Source: Sphagnum compactum
Taxonomy: Eukaryota; Bryophyta; Sphagnopsida; Sphagnales
Length of the DNA stretch: 64,000 nt
Reading direction: 5' to 3'
Assembly (NCBI GenBank): GCA_965153455.1
Contig: OZ234494.1
Location: 12,338,001 to 12,402,000, forward strand
Below are positions 24,861 to 37,039 of the stretch, in pieces. A program made the position numbers and the translations under genes. Below the pieces are notes generated by a model, which was given only the letters and a program-made list of their open reading frames with translations, had not been told where the DNA came from and made no database searches. Position 1 is the first letter of the stretch. The number at the start of each line of letters is the position of its first letter.

Positions 24861-26880
24861 TATAATCTATAAATCCTTAACACAATCTTGGGCAAACATT
24901 TCATCAATAAAAATATCACCAAAATTTGGTTGGTAATATGGTAGGATCATCTTGTTGTTCAAATTTAGTAACCAATTCTATTCCCATGTCCATTGTTTCA
25001 TCCAAAACTTGGAACATAGATATTCATAACTCTTTTGTTGCTTGAGTACCAAAATTGGTAATTCAATAATACTAATAAAGAATAACTACATTTCGATTTC
25101 AAACTCCAATTCCTAATATTCTCCATCCATAATTCCATTTTGAAAATCATAACAAAGCAAAGCTTTTGATCTTTTAGTCGAGCTATCTAAAATACAAATA
25201 ACTACTACAATACATATAGTACCATTGTTTTGTATGGTAATCATGTTAATACCCCAATCTTGTGTGGCTTTTGCATCTTTGAGTCAAGGTTGACTTAATA
25301 GCATAGAATAGGAACATTAGAAGAAATCTTGTCCATACTAACTAATGTTTTTGTAACTACCTTGCAACTATTGTCTTTTTGACTACTTTTGCAACTAAAA
25401 TTCATACAATCCTACATGGCAAGGTAATCACCAAAATGCACATAGTTGAATTTTTATTACAAATGAATTATGTAGTTTGTAGATGTACTACAACTAGTTA
25501 ATATGTGATCGAAGGTGGTACACATGCAATTATATGGATGCAAGTAGGATGAAAATGTCAATTATCGTGAATTAAACATTTTGGCATCAACTAACAAATG
25601 ATACTTGAGTTTTTTTTGCAACTAATAGTATATGTCTAGAATTTTATATTGTTGATTGGACCAAGTAAAATTTCTTATTCAACTAATATTACAAGTATGG
25701 TTGAAAGTCACAAGTCCAATTAAGATTGTTGGATTTCCTTGATTGATCAATATAAATCCAAAGTTTGAAATCCAAGTTTGAAGTCCAAGTATTGCAAATG
25801 CAAATTTAAGTTTCAAATCTTGCAAGTAATAATCCAAGTTAAAAAGAAAGGTGTTATGCAAAATGAAAAAATCCAAAGTTGGTTACAAACACATAAGAGG
25901 ATTGTCATAAAAAGTGGGAAATTTCAAATCCCAAAAGTTATTAGTTATCATACAACATTAGTCCATGTATCAAATAAAGTGTAACCTATTATCCATCTAC
26001 ATTAGCTATCCTTAAGCTACTTTGCAAGGCTTGACCAACCAAAAAATTTCCTTCTTGGATAATTCGAAAACACCTACCAATGTTATAATCCTATCCACAT
26101 CAACAAATTCAAGCGGAGCTTCAAGGCTCAACACATTGCCATGAATGTCAATGCAATCATCATAGGCGTTAAACACAACCCATCAACTTTTAGGCTATTT
26201 GTGAAGGACCACTTTCCACCATGTGGTGTTTTGGGGTCACTCAAAAAAAAACCTATTGAACTAGAAACGGGAAAATAAATGGTTCATCAAATTCATGCAA
26301 AAGTGTCAAAAGTTGGCAAGTAAAAATCCAATCTCATATTTGTTGTAGGTTGAGTTACCTTTATTGTTAGTCTCATTTTTCACCTAATAACGATAAAAGA
26401 AAACAATTGATGAAGAAATTATACCATAGTCTAATTGTATTATTTTCTCAAGGTCCTTAATTACATAATTGATCATTTTGAGAACGTCATCTTCATTCCC
26501 TTGGATTGTTGGAAAACAGATGCAACACCACAATCATGGGTAACCAAAAGATCATTTTCATTGTCATGAACTTGAAAGTGGTTTCCATATGCCTTCATAT
26601 TTTTAAAGGTCAATGTTGTGTGAAACTTGGGGGAGTTGAAAGTTGGACCAAATCTAAATCAATAGTTGTAAAACTTGAAACATGGTGGGAGTGGATGGCA
26701 TCTTCACCCTCTTTGCGATGTCATTCAACTCTATCAAGTGGGTTGGAAATTCCATAGGTCTACCACTTGTACTAAAGTCTTGGACCCATGCATGTTGAAA
26801 TTGAACTTTTTCATTTTGAACCCATGCCTTTTCATCCTTGTACTTTAAAAAGTCACCAATACACAATATTAGTTACTAAT
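24861..26880. other. AT-rich DNA, probably further retrotransposon debris
   Basis: No gene is recognised. The part next to the reverse-transcriptase fragment may be the amino-terminal remainder of the same element, judged only by position. Open stretches at 25679-25876 (-), 25778-25984 (+) and 26506-26757 (+) match nothing I know. Confidence 0.4.
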
Positions 26881-26884
26881 TATG

Positions 26885-27436
26885 TTATGAGCTATTAAAA
26901 CTGTAAGTTCAACCATTAGACATCTTGGTGACATTAACCAAAACACGTTTAAAACAACCATACATCGATCATCACATGCATCCATCCATGTTTGCACATT
27001 CAACTTAAACAATTGGCAAAAAAATAAAGGTATGAAAATATGTGAACAAAAAAAAAATTGAATTGTATCCATGGTGTCATAATTTTTATGTTTATTATCA
27101 GCACATAGTTGTGTGCAAGATCCTTCATTAATTCGATGGCTATGGACAACTTTTGCTAGAACCTTTTCAAGTACCTTTCCAACAACTGCTTTTTCTACAT
27201 CCCAAAATTTCCTAGACACATGTTGAAATTCATGCATGTATTTAGTCACAAATCCCAATGTCTCATCCAATATGTATTTTTCAACCATTGATCCCTCGAG
27301 CTATGCAATATTATGGACATAGCCTTTGAACACCTTCATCATTCACTCCACTAAATACATCCAACAATTATGAATTAACCCACATAAATTTAGTTCATCT
27401 ACCACATGCAAGAACAAGTGGTAGAACATAGCTAAA
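26885..27436 (-). mobile_element. Decayed CACTA (En/Spm) TNP2-type transposase fragment
   Basis: The minus strand reads MFYHLFLHVVDELNLCGLIH, then MMKVFKGYVHNIA, then EGSMVEKYILDETLGFVT and KYMHEFQHVSRKFWD. This is the conserved DUF4218-type C-terminal block of plant CACTA transposases (HLVDEL, LKGYVRN, EGYxxDE). Two stop codons interrupt the first 40 codons, and the sequence drifts after the last block. The DDE catalytic part would lie at higher coordinates and is not recognisable there. Confidence 0.85.
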
Positions 27437-27559
27437 ATTATGTTATTATATGATCATTATGTAATTATCATGTTTCGTTACTAGTTGACATAATTCACTA
27501 CTAATTGAAGTAATTCACTATAATAAATAGGGTTTTTTTAACATTGTTATTTTAAACAT

Positions 27560-28130
27560 TTAAATTTTATTTTAAACTATATTTTAAGTTATACCCTCTA
27601 AGGTTATTTTATTTTAAACTATTGATGTTATTTTACCCTAGCCTATTATAGGTTATTATAATGTATTATAGGTTATTTTGGATTATTCTACCCTAAGTTA
27701 TTTTAAATTATTTTACCTTAAATTATAATAGATTTGAATAGCCTAAGGTATAATATTTTATAATAATTTAGTATGGAATAATTTAAAATAACAAAAAATA
27801 AACTAAGATGAAATAATTTAAAATAACCTAAAATAGTTGAAAATAACTTAGAGTAACCTGGGGTGTAATAACCTAACATAATTGAAAATAACCTATGGTA
27901 AAATAACTTAAAATAACTAATAATAACTTAAGGTGGATCACAACATAAAAACCAAAAAATGATTTAAAATAATTGAAGGTAAAATTGATTAAAATAGTAA
28001 AAAATAACTTAGTGTAAAATAACCTTTGAATAATTAATAATAGCTTAGGGTAAAATAACTTATAATAGCCTAAGATGGAATAATTTAGAATAGTCAAAAA
28101 TATCTTAATAAATAAATAAATAAATCAGTA
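27560..28130. repeat. Degenerate AAATAAC/TTATTTTA repeat
   Basis: Some 550 bases consist of imperfect repeats of 'aaaataactta' and, earlier, its complement-like 'taggttattttaa'. The switch of strand polarity near 27.73 kb gives the tract a loosely inverted character. No gene is present. Confidence 0.7.
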
Positions 28131-28560
28131 AAAAGGTTAGATAATTATAAATAAAAAGGAGGTAAGTAAACCTAGTTGGGTAGGTTATAAACCATAGGAG
28201 GTATGAGGTAGGTATGTAGATGGTAAGAGGTACAATGTAAGTTATAGGTAGATAAATTGTAGGATAATACGAGATAGGTTGAGGGATGGAAGGATGACCT
28301 GGTACTTACCTATCTAACCTAACCAATTAGCTAGCATAAGATGTCATATTTGATTAAAATATTATTGACCATCTTGACCAAAATGTCATTTGTTTTTGTT
28401 TAGCTTGACTAGATATTCCATTTGATTAGAATACTATTGACCATTTTGACTAATGGTGTCATTTAATTTTTTTTCAACTTGAGTAGATGTCTCACTTGAC
28501 TAAAAGTCATTAATCATTTCGATCAAGGAAATCGATTTTACACATAGTTAAATGTCAATT
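28131..28560. repeat. GGTAGGTA array followed by TTGACTAAA-type repeats
   Basis: A run of imperfect GGTAGGTA/GATAGGT words (28140-28330) is followed by several diverged copies of a roughly 50-base unit containing 'attgaccatcttgac' and 'ttgactaaa'. The same two-part arrangement, in the same order, occurs at 53.19-53.62 kb. It is therefore a dispersed repeat family in this genome. Confidence 0.7.
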
Positions 28561-30230
28561 TACACATCAATTTAATTATTCAAAATGCGATGGAGATATC
28601 AAGCAATAATGGTGAGGAATCGAAGAAAGGAGCACTTTGTACGACCTTGGATGTGGAGCTGTGGAGCTCTCTATATCTATGCTCACGACGAGGTTGCATG
28701 TTGCTTGAGCAGAGGCTCTGGAAATTCAGTTAGTTGCGGTGGATGCCCCTTTCATGCTTGGTTTGTGGAATTTGTGCTCCGCACACAATTTGTGGGGTCT
28801 TCTTCGTTCTTTGGAAGCTTGTGTCTTGAATTCTTAGAAGCTCGTATGTCTGGTGCTGTTTTTAAAGCTCTCGTTGTCCTTGTTATAGGTCCTCATTTTA
28901 TATTCTACTTCAGCTGGGAGCTTGTTTTCTACATTCTACTCTTAAAGTTTTGTTCTTAAAACCTTTTGGTGCTTTCTCTTTTTTTTCGTCTCTGCACGTT
29001 GCACTGCTACATCACAGCAACCACAACCAGCTGCGATTGTGACTGCAGCCAAGTTGTGTGCTTTGAGATGTTTGTGGCATTACAAGAATTGTGTATCGTT
29101 GTGGTGGGTACTAGTAGTTTCTGCGAATTGGGTAGCTTTGGATATCAAGCTTGAAGATTTGAATTTCTGATGTGGGGTGAATATTGAGGAATGATGCTAC
29201 TCATCAGTTGTTCAAGCTTGGGTATCAATCTATTGTTGTTGTTTTGTAGGTTGCCTTCATCCTTAATTTGAATTTTTCAAATTACAAGAATTTGGGCTAG
29301 GTCTGCTGCAGTTCAGGGTTTAGGGGGCATGTTGTTTTAAGTGGAGAGTAATCTTTCGTCATAGACTTTGGGTGCTGTTGCTGCTCTTATGATGATAGCA
29401 CTGGCAATGCCTTCTACTTCAATGACTTCTTCCTCTTCTTCTGCTGCTGCTGTTGCTTCCTCCTCCTCTCTTTCAAGTTCTGCACAAAGGGTACCCTATG
29501 GTATCAAATTAGGGTTTAGTCAATGTTGAAACTCAGGCTCAAGTAGACACTGTGGGAATCCTCACTCACAACAAGTGTACAAATGTGGTAATCTCTGGTG
29601 CCTAAATTGCCCCTAAAACGTTGGGTGATGGTTTTTGTAGCTTCACACTTTTTGCAGATTCAAGAAGAGTTAAGAGACATCATAGCTTTACTTGAATCAT
29701 GCAATAAAAATAGTACTAGTTGTTGTTCTATGTCATACCATCAGATTCTAAAGCATTTGTGTTAATCTGGCGGGAGAAAATTTTGAAGCCATTTTGATAG
29801 GCAAAGTTATTCGAATCAGTCCTACTGAACCTCCTTCAGCAATTGTATATCAGTAAAGAAGTGGTGAAGCTTCTTCTTCTCAAGCAGTACAACACTTCCC
29901 TAACAAGGACTCAATACAGCATTAAGCCCTTAGCTCGTTGTATTACAGTTCTTGGAGCAGTTCATAAGTCTATACATACTTTGGTTTGTGCTTCAGCATA
30001 TGTCAGGTTCCTTGAAGGTTCGTGGATTCTGGTTGAGTTCACTAAATGGGTATCTGGAAAATCAAAGCATCATTGCTACTGGCATCAGTGATTTCAAAAC
30101 CTTGAAAGTGCTACCCCATATGTTGAAGGTAAATTTGATGGCACCTTTTGATAACCAAATTTGTCTACTGCAATGCTATGAACTTTTCCATGCCACAGTT
30201 GTGCATGGAATGTTTTCAGTAATTTTAGCT
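28561..30230. other. Unidentified exon-like region upstream of the MCM3 pseudogene
   Basis: Base composition rises and small exon-like pieces appear. One, at 29388-29515, begins with an ATG and is Ser/Ala-rich (SSSSSSAAAVASSSSLSSSA), like a transit peptide. Another, near 29765-29853, reads LAGENFEAILIGKVIRISPT between stops. A third, near 30030-30070, could be the 'PGKSK' region of MCM3 (read as SGKSK). I could not assign the first two to any family. They may be part of a decayed gene. Confidence 0.3.
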
Positions 30231-30233
30231 GTA

Positions 30234-31680
30234 TTTAATTTGAAAACAATGAAAGAAATTTTCATAAAGGCAGCTAATTGCAATTTCAGGAATGTAGTGG
30301 TGTGGTCCATGGCACATTGTTGAAACAATGTAGTTCATCTTCATGTTGTATGTGCTCTGCTCAAAATTGAGATATTGCTCATGAGAGGATTGTAGTCTAT
30401 CCAAATGAGTTGAAACTATACTGAGAGACAGCCATGGTGCTTTTTTTTGGCTTGGGAAGTTTGTGGTTCATCCCTAAAAACTTGTGGCCTACCACTGTTG
30501 TAAGCCTGAGGTCTGCTTGGTTTCTTATCCATATGGGATGTCACAAAGGTGTTTCCTGGAAAATGGTTGGGCAGGTCTGTGAAATAGAGAGTTATGTTGG
30601 ATCACAAGAGAGGCATGGTTTAATTGTTCATGGTGTTGCATAGATATTAATATGATGATGGTGGGGGATCCATCAGTGGCAAAATCACAACTTCTGTGAG
30701 CCATCAGGAATATTGCACCCTTGGCTATATCCATCACCGGTCATCGATCCTCTGCTGTTGGACTTACAGCTGCTGTCAGCAGTGTGCAGGAAACTGGTAA
30801 TATTATGATTGGGCTTAACGTGTCAACAAACAATATGCATACATTTGAAAGTGCCATCTGCAAACAGGAGGCAATTTTAAAGTTTAGCTCACGGGTGTTA
30901 ACTTGTGATTGCATGCATTTGCTTGCTCTTGCTTGCTGTGTCTAAACAGGGAAAAGAACCTTGGAAGCAGGAGTTCTGGTACTTGCTGGCCATGGGGTGG
31001 TGTGCATTGATGATAATAATAACAAGATGAGTGACCTTGACTGATGTGAGTCTCCATCCATGAAGACATGCAACAACAACTGTTACCATTGCCAAAGCTG
31101 GCATTAATGTGTTGTCGCTGCTGCCAATTGCGTTTATGGCATGGTGGAGGTCCAATACTAACCGTATTGTACTGGAGAAAGGATTGATCTAAAATACAAG
31201 ATTTTGACTACCACTATCAGTTGGTTGATAAGACAAACTGGAATTTGATAAGATAAAGAGGTGTGAGACAAATGGGGAAACAAAATGTATCAAGCATATG
31301 AGTACTAGAAGAGAAACAATACCAGAGCAATAACCAAGCTCTGTAGCCTAATTTGTGACCAGTTCTTACAAGATAGTACTAGGGTGGTCTTGGTTGAATT
31401 AAAGGCTAGAAGGACAAAACAAGAACATAGTCTGATGCTATGATAACAGGGGTGACAACTTGGAATTTATAAGAGTTCATGTGTTATTTATAATCGAGTC
31501 CAAGTGATATCTGGTGGCAGGGAGAGGTTGTCAACAAAAGGTTTTGATGTTTGCAGTATGACAGTTCACTCACACCCACCAAAAAAATAGGATGAACTGA
31601 GTCACTTGTGTCAAGGTTTGATCTACTATTCATGTGCTGGATCAAATGGATGCCAACATTGACCGTAAAACTCAGAGCAG
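30234..31680 (+). pseudogene. MCM3: Broken MCM3 replicative-helicase gene
   Basis: MCM3 is a subunit of the MCM2-7 replicative helicase. Here DINMMMVGDPSVAKSQLL (30643-30696), with the Walker A segment, is followed by an in-frame TGA where the family has Arg. It continues IAPLAISITGHRSSAVGLTA and VQETG to a donor at 30797. The next exon starts at 30950 (KRTLEAGVLVLAGHGVVCID), but the Walker B sequence CIDEFDK has become CIDDNNNK. It then hits a stop and shifts frame through VTIAKAGI and VVAAANCVYG, with part of the arginine-finger segment missing. A last piece at 31617-31680 reads FDLLF, a 2-base lesion, then VLDQMDANID. A weaker match (LKTMKEI) lies near 30240. Retained introns mean this is not a processed copy. 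Confidence 0.88.
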
Positions 31681-33115
31681 GTGGTATGTATACATCACTA
31701 CCGCACCCCAGGAGAAGATGCATGTATGCATCAATTTAGTTCTTTACAATTCAGGTGAATGCATCATAATCGTTTATGGTCTGGCAGACATTGTTGTGGC
31801 AGGATATCATGATTGAAGTGTTTTGGTTGTGCTGGAGGCACTATCATTTGAGGAGTTTGTGCCTGCTGGCTGTGAAAAGCATTTGTGCCTAACCATAAAA
31901 CTTCAGGTTTGCACCCTGCTACTTCGTCACGCTGAGTTGCATGACATTTTTTTTAGCTATGGGCACATTGAGAGGGCCGAGGACACCTGCATTAGCTGTG
32001 AGAACGTGTGTCAGTTGGTGAGTTAGACATACTTGTCAACACACTTTGCAAAGCAAACTTCTATCTACATGGTGAATGCAGCCAATCTTTGTTATCCATC
32101 ACTGTTCAAGAGAGTTTTGTGTTTTGTCGAGGCGCAGTTGGTCATGTAGTACAGAGAGCACACTGCAGAGAACACAGAGCACAGAGCTACAGTAGAGAGA
32201 GAGAGAGTAGAGAGACACAGCTCAAGAATTGCAGAAAGGCACAGAGAGAGGGAAGCTTGGAACTGGTTTGAAACAAAGCTGTAGTGCTCTGTTCTCAAGG
32301 GAGAATAAATGAAGAGTCTCTAGCTGCAGTGTCACGGCTGTTGTTTACATGCTTAAAATATTGCAGGTTTCGTGGGGCACTGATCACTATCAAGTTTATG
32401 GGGAAATGATCTGCAAGAAAGATTTAAATGATTTTATATGTCATAAGATCTTATGGTTAGGTGAGTGTCTGGTGCATGCGATGTTAAGACATAACATGGT
32501 ACCATGTTAGTTCAAAATTACCTGCAGTATGCAGCTGATTCAAGTTGCTGATTTTATTTACTGTTTGGTGTATGCAGGAACCAGAGGTGAAGGTATTTGA
32601 TGGCCTCAACCTGAGTGGTGGTGTGGATATGTGTGAAATAGAGCAATGGGTGTTGCAGTTGAAGTCAGGGATTTAGTTGTGTCTTTTAGCTGTCCACAAT
32701 AACCTGGCAGAAAAGACTCTTACAACTTCCCACTTACAACTTCTCACAGAGCTGCAGGGAATTTTTGTAAGTTTTATTGATTACCTAGATGTTTTGCATT
32801 ACGCTGCCTCATTTTTTATTGTAAGACGTAGTAGGTCAAATGTGGCAGATGAGTGAAATGAAGCAGGTTAGTATGTGCCCAACTACAAGCTCTCTTCTCC
32901 ATGCCAGATTTCCCTTCCTTGTCCCTCCTCGTTAAGCTATGAATTTGGTCCTAGGTACCAGATCCAGATCCCCTAGTCAAGTGGGAGAACAAGAAGCTGC
33001 ATGTCACTGACAGAGTTTTATTAGATGATGTAGCAAGATGTAGGAAAGAAGCTGTATGATGCAGATCAGGTCAACAGGTTGGGGACAAAGCAAACAATCA
33101 ATGGGAAATATTTCA
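31681..33115. other. Region downstream of the MCM3 pseudogene, no gene recognised
   Basis: The C-terminal MCM3 regions expected next could not be found. A 33-codon stretch ending in a stop near 32678 (PEVKVFDGLNLSGGVDM) sits after a good acceptor, 'tgtatgcag', and looks exon-like, but I do not recognise it. A GA-rich tract lies at 32145-32255. Confidence 0.4.
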
Positions 33116-33121
33116 GGTGGC

Positions 33122-33240
33122 TTTCATTTGACAAGCTCCCCATGAATCTCACAAGTCCAACAAAAAACCAGTCTGCTATTGGACAATCATCTGGAGTTAT
33201 GTATGTGTTGTGAGATTGATGTGGAGCTTGTCAAATGAAA
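33122..33240. ncRNA. Foldback resembling a plant microRNA precursor
   Basis: Bases 33122-33154 and 33208-33240 pair over 33 bases with only two mismatches, leaving a 53-base loop. Arm length, near-perfect pairing and loop size fit young plant MIRNA precursors, which often arise by inverted duplication of gene fragments. The arm sequence (core tttgacaagctcc) is not a microRNA I recognise. It could equally be a small inverted-repeat element. Transcription is not shown. Confidence 0.4.
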
Positions 33241-36200
33241 CGGGTGTTGCAGGAGGTTTCAGATGAATACTCAAACCATATTCTGTTCTTGTTTGTTGGC
33301 AATTGATAGCTAAATTGAAGGTCCTTTCCCGTTCTCCTGCTGAACAACCCTTTGACCTGGGATGATGTATCTGTAAAATGTTGTACAAGAGGTATACTCT
33401 TTTCTGGATATTTCACTGCAATTTGTTTGACAACATAGCTGGATCACTACAACATGTTTGTGTAACCGGAGCTACACAAGAATGGTTTTGTTGCATCTGG
33501 TTTGGTCTTCTGGACTAGTGTGAACATTCTTCCCACTCCATCTGGATGAATGATGTGTGTGATGTTTTGATATTGAATAGGTGAGACATCTTTTGATAGT
33601 GCTATTCAATAGTATGCACAGAGCAAAAAGTGACAGCAAGATCTTACAATCAGTTCTGGGTAGTTGTTATGGTTTGATGTCGCTGTTGAGGTGAATGATC
33701 TGCCAGGGTCTCGAGTCCCATTTTGCATAGAGATGGCATTCATTGAATGGAGTTTGCTCAGATGTAGCATGATGCAGGATATAAGGCTATGATGCAGCTC
33801 AGGACACATGTCAGTGAAATTGAAAATGCGAAAGAACAATCACAAATATGGCTGTGGTCAAACAAACTGATATAAGATGAGTTCAGAGCACCTGCAGCTA
33901 CAAAGATTATTCATAGCAGAACTTGGGTATGATCACATGTGAAAGTGCAGAGAGAAGATCAAGGAATTTTAGGAATTTGTGACTGGGAAGGTTCTCAGAT
34001 CTCTGAGATTCTGGAATTAGTTTGTTGATCAAGCTGAGAGAAGACCATTTGGTTGTATATTGGTTGGACCAATAAAATCACACAGAGCTTGTATCGATGA
34101 AGCAGTTGTGCATGGTAGGAGCGAGAGTTCTTGCATCTTCTTTTAGTCACAAATACACAGCTGTAGTTGAGCACCCTATACAAAGGAATCATGACGAAGA
34201 AGAGGAAGGGATTTGATGGGAGCCTTTCAACCATGCAAGATATTTTGCAAAAACTACAATATAGTATTGAAGACCTTTAGGAGCCAAGGGAAGGAGCGAG
34301 GCAAAGTTTCTTAAAGAGTAATGCAAATTGCTTACAAAGCAAGACACATTGCTTAAGGTATTCTATTGTTGTTTTGCTTGGTGAGCTTGTTCAAGGTCAT
34401 GATTACCTCTTGAAAATGGGGGAATGTGTGTAGGAATTTGAAGGGGGATTGAAATAAGTTTTTTATGTTGCATCTTTGTAAAAATTGAAGCCGGTTTGAA
34501 AAGATTTTTGAAGCATCAATGGCTAATGAGCTTTATGTTGCAAATCTTTGACATAGGCCCTCAACATAAATTCGAGAAGGGACATGCAATTGGTAAGTTG
34601 AAGATGCTCGGAGACAAAGAGCTTTTTGCAACTTGGACTTTGTATTGTTCAAGTCCACGGCCAATGCCAAAGTGTGGAGTGCAGATGACCTTTGCAATTT
34701 GTTTAGTTGAGTTTGCAACAAACGAAATGGTGATTTTCTTTTTTGTCCTTGTTGTCCTTTCCTATGTGTTTAATGTATTTTGTTATGTGTTTTCTTCTTG
34801 TTTTGTTGTTTGTTGCTAGGCAATAGCATAGTTGAGTCTTCCCATTGTTTTCAGATTTGTCACAACGTGAAAACATGGGAAAATACAGAAAAATACGCAT
34901 ATTTACATTTATTAACTTTTACCTTGTATTGTGGATATGAAAGCAATAAAGTAGAATTAACAAGGGAGGAAACATAATAAAAAAAACTTTTGGGCATGTC
35001 TATTACACTTATAAGAATCTAATTCTGAAAAATAAAAAACAAATGACTTTTAAAAGTAGATCAAAAGTATGTTCAATTGTTAGTTGACATATTCATGGTT
35101 GGGGAGACCTCGAAACAAAATACTTGATGAAATATATTTATAAAGTTATATTAAGTTTAGATAGAAAGATCATTATATTCTTGACATGGTCATTAAAAAT
35201 CTATTTTATTTTTTATTTGTTAAAACATATTTAATAGACTTTACACAAATCCACATTGCTAGAAGTAAGTTTCAAAATCTACTTGATTTTAAAAAACTTA
35301 CTTTCAACTTATTTTTATAATGCAAAATTGACAAATTAATGCACAATAGTGAAAAATTATGTTGTTTCAATTCATTTAACTAAAAGTATTCAATGTATAA
35401 TAATCTTATGATAAGTTTTTGTTGTTACTTTTCTTTTCTTTTCAAGTAGATTACAAGGTACAAAAATTTTCCATTTCGTTTTGTTTTCTTCCAATAAAAA
35501 GACAAAATAGAAACGCATATAAGAAACTAAACACAAAATATTCATGTGCTTTTGCAATTCACATCCATTTTGAAGAGCCAAAAGATGTTGTGTGTGCCAT
35601 TGCAAAGTTTAAGGTGAAGTATGATAACATTCTTCACATTTTGGGAAAAGATTTGTGCTTTGTGATGGATAAGCTTCCAAGCTAATCCCAATTCTTTGTG
35701 TGTTAACATGGTTCAAACATCTTATTATAGAATTCATCGTCTAATTTGTAATGACCTTGAGTGTAAATTGTGGAATACAATTGAAGGTATGAGATTTGTT
35801 ATTTCATTTCTTAATTTTAGTTTTCTTTCATGAGAAGGCTATATGTACATTTGAAATATAGTATGTTGTTTTGGCTTTGACATATTTTAAATGTGAATTT
35901 GTGTGTTTGCTTGGTTGTATGACTTTATAGTTGGAGATAACTTTGAAATGCCATGTGAGTACAATTCTTAGCTTAATCAACATCCAAACATGGACAAGGA
36001 TTCATTTAAAGCAAGATTGATAAATTTCATCAATATTTCAAAGGTCTATGGCCCCATATGGAATGGCATTTGAAGGATGAAAATGAGGTTGGTTTTTGTG
36101 CAATTCAAGCTATTTTCAAAAAATGTGAAAATATTGGGTTATTTTTGCCACTAGCTCCTAACAACATGTTAGATTATCATGTCCTCAATATGTATGGCAA

Positions 36201-36830
36201 TTCTCTGATCATTAGATTGTGTTCTAGAATTCTTTTACATAGGTTACTAGATATGGTTAAGAATTGTTTATTCAAATTTTGTATGATTTTTCCATCATTT
36301 TCACAACTAAGCTCATCACTTTGGTTGGCAATGCTATCCAAAACCTTCGTATGTAAGTCAATGGACTTTTTTTTGTTGTGTTTTCTTCACTTCAAAAGCA
36401 TGTTTGAGTAATGTTTTTTTAGTGTCTTACCAACATAAGTTTGAAGATTACAAAGAAATTTGGGGTTTCCATATTATAGCTTCAACGCATATCTGTTGAA
36501 TAGTTTTGAAGATTCCATGTCAAAAAATTGAATGTTCCAAAAGATTTTGTAATTTCCTTCACAAAATTTTATTTTTTGAGAAAACATATATACATTTTTT
36601 CACCATTTCTACAAGTAATACAATTTTTGTCAAAGCTACCAACCAAGGTACTAGGGAATCCAATAAGCAACCTATGACAACAATTTCAAGCAAAATTTCA
36701 TAAGGTAACATGGAGTCCCTTTAATGATGAAAAAACAACACACATAATTGTGAAAGTGGATATGTTATTAGTTTCATAACACAATTCTTCATGGGAGCTC
36801 CATGAAGTTCCAATGTTTGAGATATATTAT
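33241..36830. other. Intergenic DNA, no gene recognised
   Basis: Open stretches at 34496-34819 (+), 35419-35685 (+) and 36058-36411 (+) are uninterrupted for 88-117 codons. They read like fragments of element proteins (for example ILGKDLCFVMDKLPS at the end of the second), but no family could be named. From 34.9 kb the sequence becomes strongly AT-rich. Confidence 0.4.
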
Positions 36831-36834
36831 ATTG

Positions 36835-37036
36835 TAATACCTTGGTAGCTTGAAGTCTAATAACATTATTTTTAAAAATATTGAACTTTGAAAAACAAAT
36901 TTTTTGAAAGCATGCACAAAATGTTGAAAGAAATAGCAAATCTTTTGAAATTATTCATGAATTTATGTGTTTTGACATGGAATTTTCAAAATTAATTAAT
37001 TGTTCCAAATGTATGTTTTGAAGTTGCCATGTAATA
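36835..37036. mobile_element. MITE copy, same family as 50196-50377
   Basis: The left end 'taataccttggtagcttgaa' and right end 'ttgaagttgccatgtaata' are imperfect inverted repeats. The interior shares 'ttcaaaattaattaatt' and the flanking texture with the better-preserved copy near 50.2 kb. At about 200 bases with no coding capacity, it fits a miniature inverted-repeat transposable element. Confidence 0.55.
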
Positions 37037-37039
37037 CAA

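Noticed and set aside
27873-28097. Tyr/Leu/Phe-rich minus-strand frame
   Set aside because: It is a direct product of the degenerate AAATAAC repeat and has no homology.
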